A stretch of 64,000 bases of DNA, from contig NZ_JAVHUY010000032.1 of assembly GCF_031085175.1 (NCBI RefSeq), positions 52,249 to 116,248 on the forward strand, read 5' to 3'. The translations under genes were made by a program, and so were the position numbers. This DNA is from Phytohabitans maris. GTDB taxonomy: Bacteria > Actinomycetota > Actinomycetes > Mycobacteriales > Micromonosporaceae. How positions within the stretch are numbered: the first letter of the stretch is position 1; each line of letters opens with the position of its first letter. Of the stretch, positions 1 through 10,922 are shown in pieces. A model generated the notes under the pieces. That model saw nothing but the letters and a program-made list of their open reading frames with translations. It was not told where the DNA came from and did no database searches.

Positions 1-2085
<2,085 letters not shown>

Positions 2086-2193
2086 GGAATGCACCGCTGC
2101 TCGGCGGGCATTACCACCACTGCTCACCCGCCGATACAGATCAAGAGTCAGTGACGAGGGTGTTGCGTAGGTTCGATTAGCCGTAACAGCGGT

Positions 2194-2199
2194 TAGTGT
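2194..2199 (+). promoter_or_regulatory. Candidate -10 box (TAGTGT) for arc
   Basis: TANNNT hexamer in the 151-bp gap upstream of arc. Initiation about 7 nt downstream would place the ATG at 2201 outside the transcript, which favours the GTG at 2237 as the arc start. No convincing -35 is seen. Confidence 0.4.
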
Positions 2200-2236
2200 T
2201 ATGGCAGTACGTTCAAGCCCCCCGGGGAGGTGGGAC

Positions 2237-4018
2237 GTGGCACGCAGCGACGACGCGGACTCGCGCGCCGCACGGTGGGAGAAGGAGGCCCACGATCTCT
2301 CCACTCAGGTCGCGTTCCTTCAAGAGGAACTCGCTCTGGTGCGGCGCAAGCTGACCGAAAGCCCACGACACGTCCGGCAGCTCGAGGAGCGGCTAGCGGC
2401 AACGCAGGCGCAGCTGGCCCGACTGACCGAAAACAACGAGCGGCTCGTGAGCACTCTCAAGGAGGCTCGGGCCCAGATCGTCACGCTCAAGGAGGAGATC
2501 GACCGCCTGGCGCAGCCGCCGAGCGGCTACGGCGTCTTCCTGGCCAAGCACGACGACGGCACCGTCGACGTGTTCACGGGCGGGCGAAAGCTCCGGGTGG
2601 CGGTGTCCCCGTCACTCGAGGTCGACGAGCTGCGGCGCGGGCAGGAGGTCCTGCTCAACGACGCGCTCAACATCGTCGACGCGTTCGGCTACGAGCGGGT
2701 CGGCGAGGTGGTCATGCTCAAGGAGGTGCTGGAGCACCCCGCCGGCGGTCCGGGTGACCGGGCGCTGGTGGTGTCGCACGCCGACGAGGAGCGGATCGTG
2801 CACCTCGCGGAGACGCTCATCGGCGCCCCGCTGCGCGCGGGTGACTCGCTGATGATCGAGCCCCGCTCGGCGTACGCGTACGAGCGGATCCCCAAGAGCG
2901 AGGTGGAGGAGCTCGTCCTGGAGGAGGTGCCCGACGTCGGATACGAGGACATCGGCGGCCTGCACTCCCAGATCGAGCAGATCCGCGACGCGGTCGAGCT
3001 GCCGTTCCTGCACTCCGACCTCTTCCGGGAGCACCAGCTGCGCCCGCCGAAGGGCATCCTGCTCTACGGCCCGCCCGGCTGCGGCAAGACCATGATCGCC
3101 AAGGCGGTGGCCAACTCGCTGGCCAAGAAGATCGCCGAGGGGCGCGGCGAGGAAAAGCACACCAGCTACTTCCTCAACATCAAGGGCCCCGAGCTGCTCA
3201 ACAAGTACGTCGGCGAGACCGAGCGGCACATCCGGTTGATCTTCCAGCGGGCCCGCGAGAAGGCGGGCGAGGGCACGCCGGTGATCGTGTTCTTCGACGA
3301 GATGGACTCCGTCTTCCGCACCCGCGGCTCGGGCGTCTCCTCCGACGTGGAAAACACGATCGTCCCGCAGCTGCTCAGCGAGATCGACGGCGTGGAGGGG
3401 CTGGAAAACGTCATCGTGATCGGCGCCTCCAACCGCGAGGACATGATCGACCCGGCCATCCTCCGCCCCGGCCGCCTCGACGTGAAGATCAAGATCGAGC
3501 GCCCGGACGCCGAGGCCGCGAAGGACATCTTCTCGAAGTACATCCTGACCGGCCTCCCGCTGCACCCCGACGACCTCACCGAGCACGGCGGCGACTCGCA
3601 GGCGACTGTGGCCGCGATGATCGAGGCGGTCGTGCTGCGGATGTACTCGGAGACCGAGGAAAACCGCTTCCTCGAGGTCACGTACGCCAACGGCGACAAG
3701 GAGGTCCTGTACTTCAAGGACTTCAACTCCGGCGCCATGATCCAAAACATCGTCGACCGCGGCAAGAAGATGGCGATCAAGGAGTTCCTGTCGTCGGGGC
3801 GCAAGGGCCTGCGGCTGCAGCACCTGCTGGACGCCTGCGTCGACGAGTTCCGGGAAAACGAGGACCTGCCCAACACCACCAACCCGGACGACTGGGCCCG
3901 CATCTCCGGCAAGAAGGGCGAGCGGATCGTCTACATCCGCACGCTCGTCTCCGGCGGCAAGGGCGCCGAGGCCGGCCGTTCCATCGACACCGTCAGCAAC
4001 ACGGGCCAGTACCTGTAG
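2237..4018 (+). CDS. arc: Proteasomal AAA ATPase ARC/Mpa
   Basis: Hexameric unfoldase that binds Pup on tagged proteins and threads them into the 20S proteasome. The GTG at 2237 (593 aa) is chosen because GGGGAGG lies 6 nt upstream; an in-frame ATG at 2201 has no such site. Order: N-terminal coiled coil at about 15-92 (the Pup-binding helices), tandem OB folds at about 97-230, then the AAA domain with Walker A GPPGCGKT at 278-285, Walker [11 protein letters not shown] and the arginine-finger region ILRPGRLD. The C-terminus is GQYL, with the penultimate Tyr that docks Mpa on the proteasome alpha ring. A strong terminator follows, so dop-pup-prcBA is a separate unit. Confidence 0.97.
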   Translation: MARSDDADSRAARWEKEAHDLSTQVAFLQEELALVRRKLTESPRHVRQLEERLAATQAQLARLTENNERLVSTLKEARAQIVTLKEEIDRLAQPPSGYGVFLAKHDDGTVDVFTGGRKLRVAVSPSLEVDELRRGQEVLLNDALNIVDAFGYERVGEVVMLKEVLEHPAGGPGDRALVVSHADEERIVHLAETLIGAPLRAGDSLMIEPRSAYAYERIPKSEVEELVLEEVPDVGYEDIGGLHSQIEQIRDAVELPFLHSDLFREHQLRPPKGILLYGPPGCGKTMIAKAVANSLAKKIAEGRGEEKHTSYFLNIKGPELLNKYVGETERHIRLIFQRAREKAGEGTPVIVFFDEMDSVFRTRGSGVSSDVENTIVPQLLSEIDGVEGLENVIVIGASNREDMIDPAILRPGRLDVKIKIERPDAEAAKDIFSKYILTGLPLHPDDLTEHGGDSQATVAAMIEAVVLRMYSETEENRFLEVTYANGDKEVLYFKDFNSGAMIQNIVDRGKKMAIKEFLSSGRKGLRLQHLLDACVDEFRENEDLPNTTNPDDWARISGKKGERIVYIRTLVSGGKGAEAGRSIDTVSNTGQYL

Positions 4019-4032
4019 AGCCCGCACTCTTC

Positions 4033-4071
4033 GAAAGGCCCCGCACGCTCCGTGCGGGGCCTTTCCGTTTT
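4033..4071 (+). terminator. Rho-independent terminator of arc
   Basis: Perfect 14-bp stem (4033-4046 with 4052-4065, arm GAAAGGCCCCGCAC), 5-nt loop GCTCC, followed by CGTTTT. It lies 15 nt after the arc stop. Confidence 0.9.
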
Positions 4072-4082
4072 CCGGACGAGGG

Positions 4083-4175
4083 CTAACGCGACGCCCGCGG
4101 TGGTCCGGACCGTCGCGCGGGGCCCGGGGAAACGTGGAGCGTTTTCTTGGGGGGGCGTTCCGCGGCCTCACCCCC
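4083..4175 (-). repeat. Interspersed ~90-bp repeat, copy 1 (reverse)
   Basis: On the minus strand it reads GGGTGAGGCCGCGG, then AAGAAAACGCTCCACG, TTTCCCCGGGCCCCGCGC and ACGGTCCGGACCACCGCG. The same blocks in the same order occur at 4530-4612 and 31961-32070, and partly at 31348-31378 and 49051-49107. With 4530-4612 it forms an inverted pair around a 530-bp non-coding island. Confidence 0.8.
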
Positions 4176-4259
4176 CGCGTCCCGACAACCCCCCCGCCCC
4201 GAGGCCGGCGGCCCGGCGATCACATCTCGCCCCGGCAAGCCCTCGCTCGACGCCACCCA

Positions 4260-4286
4260 GTGGGCAATGTCCCGGACATTGCCCAC
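4260..4286. repeat. 27-nt palindrome GTGGGCAATGTCC/GGACATTGCCCAC
   Basis: Two perfect 13-bp arms around a single central C. Related palindromes occur at 10412-10461 and 31853-31878, in the other repeat-rich gaps. It lies inside the island between the two inverted repeat copies. Confidence 0.85.
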
Positions 4287-4339
4287 TCGTCCGCTTGGCC
4301 CGGCCCGCCATGAGGCGGGCGGATCCCATGATCGACGCG

Positions 4340-4400
4340 GGGCAGGTGGATCGTGGACGTCTGGTGTAGCTCCGGCGACAGCGAAGGGCCACGATCGCCG
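4340..4400. repeat. Degenerate GATCGTGG...CCACGATC inverted repeat
   Basis: GATCGTGG and CCACGATC face each other with about 35 nt of intervening sequence. The outer arms are those of the 48-bp palindrome family (19521, 31678, 48659), but the centre differs, so this is a diverged or partial member. Confidence 0.5.
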
Positions 4401-4529
4401 TCAGCCCTCGCAGGCTCTCGCCGATCGTGGGCGTGACGCGACATTTCGGGCAAGCGGAAGGGGCGGCGCGGCGGGTGAGCGCGTCCGGCGCTGGCCCGGC
4501 GCGCGGTGGTCGCGGGGAGGGTGTGGAGC

Positions 4530-4612
4530 GCGGACGGTGAGGCCGCAGGAACGCAGCCCCAAGAAACGCTCCACCGTTTCCCCGGGGGCCCCGCGCAACG
4601 GTCTGGACCACC
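4530..4612 (+). repeat. Interspersed ~90-bp repeat, copy 2 (forward)
   Basis: Contains GGTGAGGCCGCAGGAACG, CCCCAAGAAACGCTCC, GTTTCCCCGGGGGCCCCGCG and CAACGGTCTGGACCACC, matching copy 1 in inverse orientation. It ends at the stop codon of the next, minus-strand gene. Confidence 0.8.
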
Positions 4613-5872
4613 CTAGCCGCTGGCGCCGGGGGAGGGCGCGGGATCGGCCGCGGGTCTCTGGAAGGCGGGCAGCAGGCCCTTCGCGACCCGGTCGAAGAGC
4701 ACCGCCACCGCCACCACCAGGGCGGGCAGCATCGGCAGCTCGTAGCGGAACATGGTCATGAAGGGCGCGATGAGGAAGATGCCCGTGGCCCCGACCCACG
4801 CGGACGCCACCAGCCACGGCACCACCGTGCGCCAGGCGACCACGCTGGCCACCAGCGACAGCACCAGCAGCAGCACCAGCGGCCAGCTGGAGAGCACGAT
4901 GGTGGCCTCCTTGGAGAGGGCCTCCGGCACCGCCTCGCGGTACCAGGGCAGCGCCTCGCCCAGCGTGCGGGCCCGGCCGCCGGTCATGCTGAAGAAGTGG
5001 TCGCGGCTGCTCAGCGGCGCGCTCACCAGCTTGCTCCAGATGGCACCGGCCACCACGCCGGCCGCGGCGCCGGCGGCGGCCGCGGTCCAGGAGCGCCAGC
5101 GGCCGCGGTCGCGCCACATCGCCCAGAGCCAGACCGCGGCGACCGTCGCCACCGTGTACGGGGTGATGACCCGCGCGGTGCCCACCAGGAACGTGACCAG
5201 CGCCAGCCCGGCCACCGTCCACTTGGTCGCCGGCTTGCGCCAGGGAAGCAGCAGAAGTGTCGCAGTATGCAGCATCAGCGCGAGCGAGTCGGTCAGGCCG
5301 CCGACGCACCACTTCGCGATCAGCGGGGACGCGACCGCGAGCACGCCCGCCGCGACCGACGACGGCACCGAGGCGTGCACGGTGGCGAAGCGGTAGACCA
5401 GGTACATCGCCACCACGAACGCGATACCCGGCACCACCACGATGCCGCCCGGGCCGAAGAGCGCCACCCACGGGATCGACAGCAGCGGCAGCAGCATCCG
5501 CGGCCGGTAGCTGAGCGTGAACGGCTTGGACGCCCACAGGTAGTCGTACGGCTTGAAGGTGCCGTGGTCGCGGATGTAGTCGAGGACGACCTGCTCACCG
5601 TGCGCCTTGTCGTACCCCATGTAGTGATACGTGTAGATCAGGTACCACTGCGAGTCGGGGAAGATCTGGTGCGTCGACGCGTACGTCCAGACCATCGCGG
5701 TGGCGGTGGCCGCGAGCACGACCAGCGCGCCCCACGCGAACGGTCCGGACGGTCCGCGCCATCTCCTGGTCCTCGTCGAGGCCGGGACCGGCGCCTCCTC
5801 GGCCGAGGGGGCCGGCGCGGTGGCCTCCTTGTCGTTGGACGGGACGGTTCGCGTGACCGTCAGCTCACCCAC
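4613..5872 (-). CDS. Polytopic membrane protein, GT-C glycosyltransferase-like
   Basis: A 419-residue protein with a cytoplasmic Pro/Ala-rich N-terminus, a first membrane helix at about 45-65, and at least eight further hydrophobic segments. An acidic DSQWY just after the first helix is where GT-C enzymes carry their catalytic Asp, so it could be a lipid-linked-sugar glycosyltransferase; that is inference from topology. GTG start with GAGGAG about 8 nt upstream. It is convergent with arc across the repeat island and divergent from dop, so it is unlikely to be in a proteasome operon. It could equally be an uncharacterised actinobacterial membrane protein. Confidence 0.65.
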   Translation of the reverse strand: MGELTVTRTVPSNDKEATAPAPSAEEAPVPASTRTRRWRGPSGPFAWGALVVLAATATAMVWTYASTHQIFPDSQWYLIYTYHYMGYDKAHGEQVVLDYIRDHGTFKPYDYLWASKPFTLSYRPRMLLPLLSIPWVALFGPGGIVVVPGIAFVVAMYLVYRFATVHASVPSSVAAGVLAVASPLIAKWCVGGLTDSLALMLHTATLLLLPWRKPATKWTVAGLALVTFLVGTARVITPYTVATVAAVWLWAMWRDRGRWRSWTAAAAGAAAGVVAGAIWSKLVSAPLSSRDHFFSMTGGRARTLGEALPWYREAVPEALSKEATIVLSSWPLVLLLVLSLVASVVAWRTVVPWLVASAWVGATGIFLIAPFMTMFRYELPMLPALVVAVAVLFDRVAKGLLPAFQRPAADPAPSPGASG

Positions 5873-6066
5873 CCGCTACGCTCCTCGCCTGGTCGCAATG
5901 CCGCGTTTCGCCGTGCGCCGCCCATCGGGCCGCGTCATGATACCGGAGCGTAGCGCCGGACAGGGGGTACAAGCCCACCCGGTGCGGCGCAGCGCGGAGC
6001 GCTACCGGCGGACTACGCTCAACTGGTGGCGCGTACGCACCTGGGCGGCAGTGAGGTAGGCGAGGC

Positions 6067-7584
6067 ATGAGCGTTCGGCGGATCATGGGCACCGAGGTCG
6101 AGTACGGGATATCGGTGCCCGGCCAGCCCGGGGCCAACCCGATGGTCACCTCGTCACAGGTGGTCAACGCGTATGGTGCCCGTCCCGAGTTGACCCGCGG
6201 TGGGCGGGCCCGGTGGGACTACGAGGAGGAGTCGCCGCTGCGCGACGCCCGCGGCTTCACGTACTCCGGGGCGGCCTACGACCCCGCCGAGGCGCTCGCC
6301 GACGAGGATCTGGGCCTGGCCAACGTGATCCTCACCAACGGCGCCCGGCTCTACGTCGACCACGCCCACCCGGAGTACTCGACCCCCGAGGTCACCAACC
6401 CGCTCGACGTGGTCCGGTGGGACAAGGCGGGGGAGCGGGTCATGGCCGAGGCGTCGCGGCGGGCCGCGACGATCCCGGGCACGCACCCCATCCACCTGTA
6501 CAAGAACAACACCGACAACAAGGGCGCCAGCTACGGTTCCCACGAAAACTACCTGATGCGCCGCCAGACGGCGTTCGCCGACATCGTGGCCTACCTGACG
6601 CCGTTCTTCGTCACCCGGCAGATCGTCTGCGGCGCCGGGCGGGTGGGGATCGGGCAGGACGGTTCGCAGCCCGGCTTCCAGCTCTCCCAGCGGGCCGACT
6701 TCTTCGAGGTCGAGGTCGGGCTGGAGACCACCCTCAAGCGCCCGATCATCAACACCCGGGACGAGCCGCACGCCGACGCCGACAAGTACCGGCGGCTGCA
6801 CGTCATCATCGGCGACGCCAACCTCTCGGAGACCTCCACGTACCTCAAGGTGGGCACCACCGCGCTCGTGCTCACGATGATCGAGGAAAAGGCGCTCACC
6901 CCCGACCTCGGCATCGCCGACCCGGTCTCCGAGCTCAAGGCGGTCAGCCACGACCCGGCGCTCGGCCACCTCATGCGGCTGCGCGACGGGCGCCGGCTCA
7001 CCGCGCTCGACCTGCAGTGGGCCTACTTCGAGCGGGCCAAGTCCTTTGTGGACGACCGGTACGGCCGGGACGCCGACGCCGCCACCACCGACGTGCTGAC
7101 CCGCTGGGAGGGCGTCCTCGACCGCCTCGGCCGCGACCCCATGCTCTGCGCCGACGAGCTCGACTGGGTGGCCAAGCTGCGGCTGTTGGAGGGCTACCGC
7201 GAGCGGGAGAAGCTGGGCTGGGCCTCGCACAAGCTCCAGCTCGTCGACCTGCAGTATTCGGACGTCCGCCCGGAGAAGGGGCTCTACCACCGGCTGGTCG
7301 CCCGCGGCTCGATGAAGACGCTGTTGGACGACGAGCAGACCCGCCGGGCGATGGTCGACCCGCCGGAGGACACCCGGGCGTACTTCCGCGGCCGCTGCCT
7401 CGCCCAGTACGCCTCCGAGGTGGTCGCCGCCAGCTGGGACTCGGTCATCTTCGACGTGGGGCGCGAGTCGCTCGTGCGGGTGCCGATGATGGAGCCCGAG
7501 CGGGGCACCCGCAAGCACGTCGGTGCCCTCTTCGACCGCTGCGCCAGCGCCAAGGACCTGCTCGAGGCGATCACCGGCGGGTGA
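6067..7584 (+). CDS. dop: Pup deamidase/depupylase Dop
   Basis: Glutamine-synthetase-fold ATP-dependent enzyme that removes Pup from substrates and, where Pup ends in Gln, deamidates it. 505 aa. The nucleotide/metal motif GTEVEYGIS is at residues 8-16; later signatures are [33 protein letters not shown] and [18 protein letters not shown], all shared with PafA (17080-18438). The Dop-loop is present between residues about 33 and 80. Start ATG with GAGGTAGGCGAGG upstream. Pup here already ends in Glu, so depupylation is the likely task. It is followed by pup after 92 nt. Confidence 0.96.
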   Translation: MSVRRIMGTEVEYGISVPGQPGANPMVTSSQVVNAYGARPELTRGGRARWDYEEESPLRDARGFTYSGAAYDPAEALADEDLGLANVILTNGARLYVDHAHPEYSTPEVTNPLDVVRWDKAGERVMAEASRRAATIPGTHPIHLYKNNTDNKGASYGSHENYLMRRQTAFADIVAYLTPFFVTRQIVCGAGRVGIGQDGSQPGFQLSQRADFFEVEVGLETTLKRPIINTRDEPHADADKYRRLHVIIGDANLSETSTYLKVGTTALVLTMIEEKALTPDLGIADPVSELKAVSHDPALGHLMRLRDGRRLTALDLQWAYFERAKSFVDDRYGRDADAATTDVLTRWEGVLDRLGRDPMLCADELDWVAKLRLLEGYREREKLGWASHKLQLVDLQYSDVRPEKGLYHRLVARGSMKTLLDDEQTRRAMVDPPEDTRAYFRGRCLAQYASEVVAASWDSVIFDVGRESLVRVPMMEPERGTRKHVGALFDRCASAKDLLEAITGG

Positions 7585-7676
7585 CCGCTGCGCCCTCCGC
7601 GAAACGTCGCGCGTGGTGGGTTCCTCCGTGGCACCGGCGAGGTAGTTTTTCAGCAAGCGATGTTGAGGAGGACCCG

Positions 7677-7895
7677 ATGGCTACCCGTGATTCCGGCGGT
7701 CAGTCGCAGTCCGGCAAGGCCCGCCGCGAGGAGGACGTCGACGCCGGCCCGGCCCCCGAGGCCAACCCGGAGGTCGCCGAGCGCCACGCCGAGATCACCG
7801 AGGACGTCGACGACCTGCTCGACGAGATCGACTCGGTGCTGGAGGAGAACGCGGAAGAGTTCGTGAGGGGGTACGTGCAGAAAGGGGGGGAATGA
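7677..7895 (+). CDS. pup: Prokaryotic ubiquitin-like protein Pup
   Basis: A 72-aa disordered modifier attached through its C-terminal Glu to lysines of target proteins by PafA. The acidic coiled region at about 35-62 (EITEDVDDLLDEIDSVLEE) binds ARC. The C-terminus is VQKGGE, not the GGQ of mycobacterial Pup, so it is ligation-ready without deamidation. GAGGAGG at 7665-7671, 5 nt before the ATG, is a strong ribosome site. The TGA overlaps the ATG of the downstream broken HNH gene. Confidence 0.97.
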   Translation: MATRDSGGQSQSGKARREEDVDAGPAPEANPEVAERHAEITEDVDDLLDEIDSVLEENAEEFVRGYVQKGGE

Positions 7896-8382
7896 GCAGA
7901 ATGCCCGATCTGGGGGAGTTGGCGTTCGAGTGGTGCCCCCGATGTGAGCGGATCCGTCCGCTCACTGGCTTTCACAGCGACAAGCGACGTCCAGACGGTC
8001 GTGCCTTCCACCGCAAGCGTTGTGCGTCAGGCCGCTCCGAGCAGAGCCGGCGCCGCCGCGGCATGAAGGAGCGACGACGCTCGGGATCGGGATCGAGGAC
8101 GTCGAGGAGCTCCTCGCCGAGCAGGGCGGTCTCTGTGCGACCTGTGGCGCGCCCGACCCCGAACACGTCGACCACGACCGCGTGACCGGCTGGATACGCG
8201 GGATACTCTGCTTCAACTGCAATGGCGGCCTCGGTCAGTTCCGGGACGACGTGGAGTATCTTGCCAAGGCGATCACCTATCTGAAGGGAAGCACGTGCCA
8301 GCGGGTTTTGATCCATCCCGGCGTCTACCAGACTTTTTCGCGAACCCGGGGACGTCCTCCTTCACACAGTTTCTCAGCCTGA
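7892..8382 (+). pseudogene. HNH/endonuclease VII-like gene, frameshifted, between pup and prcB
   Basis: Two overlapping frames each hold half of one protein. From the ATG at 7892 the first frame encodes a zinc ribbon (WCPRCERIRPLTGFHSDK, then RKRC) and a basic stretch [12 protein letters not shown]. The second frame, from about 8080, encodes the Endonuclease VII core: [33 protein letters not shown] and [16 protein letters not shown] one-base loss or a -1 shift near 8070-8085 would join them. The second frame runs on past the prcB start to a stop at 8382. Catalytic residues look intact, so it may be a recent lesion, a sequencing error or, less likely, programmed frameshifting. Endonuclease VII-type genes at this site occur in relatives (recalled, not checked). 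Confidence 0.7.
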
Positions 8383-9134
8383 ACGCGCCCGAGCTGCTGC
8401 CCGGGCGTCGTCCGCTCCCGCCGGGGTACTCCGCGGACATGGCACCGCACGCGACCACGGTGGTCTCGATCGTCTGTGCCGGCGGCGTGGTGATGGCCGG
8501 TGACCGGCGCGCCACCGCGGGCAACCTCATCGCCAGCCGCGACATCGAAAAGGTGCACCCGGCCGACCCGTACTCGCTGGTGGGCATGGCCGGCACCGCC
8601 GGCGTCGGGATCGAGCTGATCAAGCTGTTCCAGGTGGAGCTGGAGCACTACGAGAAGATCGAGGGCGCGATGCTCTCGCTCGACGGCAAGGCCAACCGCC
8701 TCGCCGCGCTCGTCCGCAACAACCTCGGCGCGGCCATGCAGGGCCTCGCGGTCGTGCCGATCTTCGCCGGCGTCGACCTGGCCGCCACCGACCCGGCCAA
8801 GGTGGGTCGCATCTTCAGCTTCGACGTGGCCGGCGGCCTCTACGAGGAGACCGGGTACGACGGCATCGGCTCCGGTTCGCTCTTCGCGAAGTCGGCGCTC
8901 AAGAAGCGGTACCGCCCGGGCCTGTCGGTCGACGAGGCGGTCACGCTCGGCGTGGAGGCGCTCTACGACGCCGCCGACGACGATACCGCCACCGGCGGCC
9001 CCGACCTCACCCGCAAGATCTACCCGGTGGTCATGAGCGCGACCACCGAGGGCACCCGCCGCCACACCGACGAGGAGGTCGGCGCGATAGCCGAGGCCGT
9101 CGTCGCCCGCCGCATGGAGAACATCGGCGGCTGA
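8295..9134 (+). CDS. prcB: 20S proteasome beta subunit PrcB
   Basis: Catalytic threonine peptidase subunit of the 20S core. 279 aa with a ~53-residue propeptide; cleavage at APHA/TTVVS exposes Thr54 as nucleophile. Conserved Lys in GDRRATAGN (Lys33-equivalent region) and the Asp of AGVDL fit the fold. GTG start with GAAGGGA 5 nt upstream. The gene begins inside the 3' end of the broken HNH frame. It is followed by prcA after 53 nt, in the standard order. Confidence 0.97.
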   Translation: MPAGFDPSRRLPDFFANPGTSSFTQFLSLNAPELLPGRRPLPPGYSADMAPHATTVVSIVCAGGVVMAGDRRATAGNLIASRDIEKVHPADPYSLVGMAGTAGVGIELIKLFQVELEHYEKIEGAMLSLDGKANRLAALVRNNLGAAMQGLAVVPIFAGVDLAATDPAKVGRIFSFDVAGGLYEETGYDGIGSGSLFAKSALKKRYRPGLSVDEAVTLGVEALYDAADDDTATGGPDLTRKIYPVVMSATTEGTRRHTDEEVGAIAEAVVARRMENIGG

Positions 9135-9187
9135 TCCGCCCCATCTGGTCTCCGCCCCAATATCTCGTCCGAAGGAGAGCCGCCGTC

Positions 9188-10015
9188 GTGGCCATGCAGT
9201 TCTACGCCTCGCCCGAGCAGATCATGCGCGACCGCTCGGAGCACGCCCGCAAGGGCATCTCCCGCGGTCGCAGTGCCGTGGTGCTCACGTACGAGGGCGG
9301 GGTGCTGTTCGTCGCGGAAAACCTCACCTCGCTGCGGAAGGTGAGCGAGATCTACGACCGGATCGGGTTCGCGGCCGTGGGGCGGTACAACGAGTTCGAA
9401 AACCTGCGCCGCGCGGGCGTGCGGATGGCCGACCTCAACGGCTACAGCTACGACCGCCGTGACGTGAACGGCCGCGCGATCGCCAACGCGTACGCGCACG
9501 CGCTCGGCGCGATCTTCACCGAGCAGGTGAAGGCGTACGAGGTGGAGATCTGCGTCGCCGAGGTGGGCACGAGCCCGGAGGCGGACGAGCTGTACCGCAT
9601 CACGTACGACGGCTCGGTGCAGGACGAGCCGGGTGTGATGGCGATGGGCGGCCAGGCCGAGGCGATCTCCGGCGCGCTCAAGGAGGCCCACCGCGCCGAC
9701 CTGTCGCTCGGCGAGGCGGTGCGGCTGGCCGTGAAGGCGCTGGGCAGCGTGGGTGGCGAGGGCGGCCAGCCGCGTACGCTCGGCGACGAGCAGCTCGAGG
9801 TGGCGGTGCTGGACCGGCGCCGTACGGGCCGCACGTTTCGCCGGATCACCGGGGTGGCGCTGACGTCGCTGCTGACCGAGGAGCCGCCCGCCGCACCTTC
9901 GCCGTCGGCGCCGGCTCCGTCGTCGTCGGCTCCGGCTGGGGAGTCTGGCGGCTCGGACGACGACCTGGAGATCCTGGACGACATCGACGAGGCCGAGGGC
10001 GGGACCAAGGAGTAA
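9188..10015 (+). CDS. prcA: 20S proteasome alpha subunit PrcA
   Basis: Non-catalytic outer-ring subunit that gates the chamber and docks ARC. 275 aa. N-terminus [20 protein letters not shown] is the gating region; [18 protein letters not shown] and [16 protein letters not shown] are typical of bacterial alpha subunits. The tail from about residue 232 is a Pro/Ala/Ser linker ending in an acidic [14 protein letters not shown] segment, longer than usual. GTG start preceded by GAAGGAGAG. It is the last gene before a ~900-bp gene-free stretch. Confidence 0.96.
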   Translation: MAMQFYASPEQIMRDRSEHARKGISRGRSAVVLTYEGGVLFVAENLTSLRKVSEIYDRIGFAAVGRYNEFENLRRAGVRMADLNGYSYDRRDVNGRAIANAYAHALGAIFTEQVKAYEVEICVAEVGTSPEADELYRITYDGSVQDEPGVMAMGGQAEAISGALKEAHRADLSLGEAVRLAVKALGSVGGEGGQPRTLGDEQLEVAVLDRRRTGRTFRRITGVALTSLLTEEPPAAPSPSAPAPSSSAPAGESGGSDDDLEILDDIDEAEGGTKE

Positions 10016-10131
10016 CGCGCCGGTCGTCCGCTCGACCCCGGCCGCGCCGATCCACTGGTCGCGCTGCCGCGGTCGCGCCGGCTCCGTTTTCGCGCACGCC
10101 GGCCGCACCGCCTCCGCGCGCAAGCACGCAC

Positions 10132-10149
10132 TGTGTCCATTGTGGACAC
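10132..10149. repeat. Short GTGTCCA/TGGACAC inverted repeat after prcA
   Basis: Seven-bp arms with a 3-nt loop about 115 nt after the prcA stop. It could serve as a weak terminator, but there is no T-run. Confidence 0.3.
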
Positions 10150-10295
10150 GCGCGACCGGGGCGGCGGGGTGTGATCGTGGCGAAGGGCGCCCGCTGAAGT
10201 CGCTACGACGACCAGGCCACCCCTCGCGCGTCGATCAAGGCCTCTGCGGCTGGAGGCGTCGACATCAGGCGGTGCGCCTGCCGCGCCAGGACCGC

Positions 10296-10368
10296 GAGGC
10301 AGCAGAAACCTGGTTTCTGCGGTATCCGCCGCGGTCTGAGACAGCAGAAACCAGGTTTCTGCTGCCTC
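10296..10368. repeat. 25-bp perfect inverted repeat with nested palindromes
   Basis: Left arm 10296-10320 starts GAGGCAGCAGAAACC; right arm 10344-10368 is its exact reverse complement. Each arm itself holds the dyad GCAGAAACC-N-GGTTTCTGC, so two alternative folds are possible. There are 23 nt between the arms. Confidence 0.85.
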
Positions 10369-10411
10369 CCCGCGGGCGGGGGCGGTCACGCCTGCCGGGT
10401 GAGCGGGCAGA

Positions 10412-10461
10412 GTCCCCGACATTGCCCACTGCCGGCCGCTGGAGTGGGCGATGTCGGGGAC
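10412..10461. repeat. 19-bp inverted repeat of the GACATTGCCC family
   Basis: GTCCCCGACATTGCCCACT at 10412-10430 pairs with 10443-10461 with one mismatch. A further CATTGCCCAC follows. It is related to the palindromes at 4260 and 31853. Confidence 0.8.
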
Positions 10462-10582
10462 ATTGCCCACCGCGGCGAGCGGCATGGGAGTGGGCGCGCA
10501 CCCCGGGAGGGCGCCGGCGTCGATCGAGGACAACACCGCGGGCCGGCGAGCTGGGGATACCCAGGCGGTGGTTGTCCTTGAT

Positions 10583-10910
10583 CGGCGAGGCGAGGCCCAG
10601 CGAGGCTCGGGACGGCGAGGCCCAGCGAGGCTCGGGACGGCGAGGCACAGCGGGGCGCGGCGCGGCGCGGCGCGGCGAGGCGCGGCGGGGCGAGGCGCGG
10701 CGAGGCGCGGCGGGGCGCGGCGGGGCGCGGCCCGACGAGGCGAGGCACAGCGCGGCGAGGCACAGCGCGGCGGGGCGCGGGCGCGGGACGGGCCGGGACG
10801 GCGAGGCGCGGCGAGGCGCGGCAAGGCCTACGAGGCGGGGCAAAGGCGGGCGAGGAGGGCGAGAGGCGGCGCCTGCGCACCCGCGAGGGCGCGAGGCGCG
10901 GGGCCATACC
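10583..10910. repeat. Degenerate GC-only tandem repeat (GCGAGGCGCGGCG-type)
   Basis: About 330 bp of imperfect 5-bp-period words (GCGAG, GCGCG, GCGGG). It opens with two copies of a 25-bp unit beginning CGAGGCCCAGCGAGGCTCGG at 10591 and 10616. All six frames are open only because of composition; translations are Arg/Ala/Pro-rich nonsense, so no gene is called. It ends about 12 nt from the end of the GT2 gene. Confidence 0.75.
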
Positions 10911-10922
10911 GGGCGAGCGGGG

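Noticed and set aside
4072..4612. Short ORFs in the repeat island after arc
   Set aside because: They fall in repeat sequence and share no features with known families.
7860..8300. Programmed frameshift site in the HNH gene
   Set aside because: No slippery heptamer or downstream structure was found near 8070-8085, so a mutation or sequencing error is preferred.
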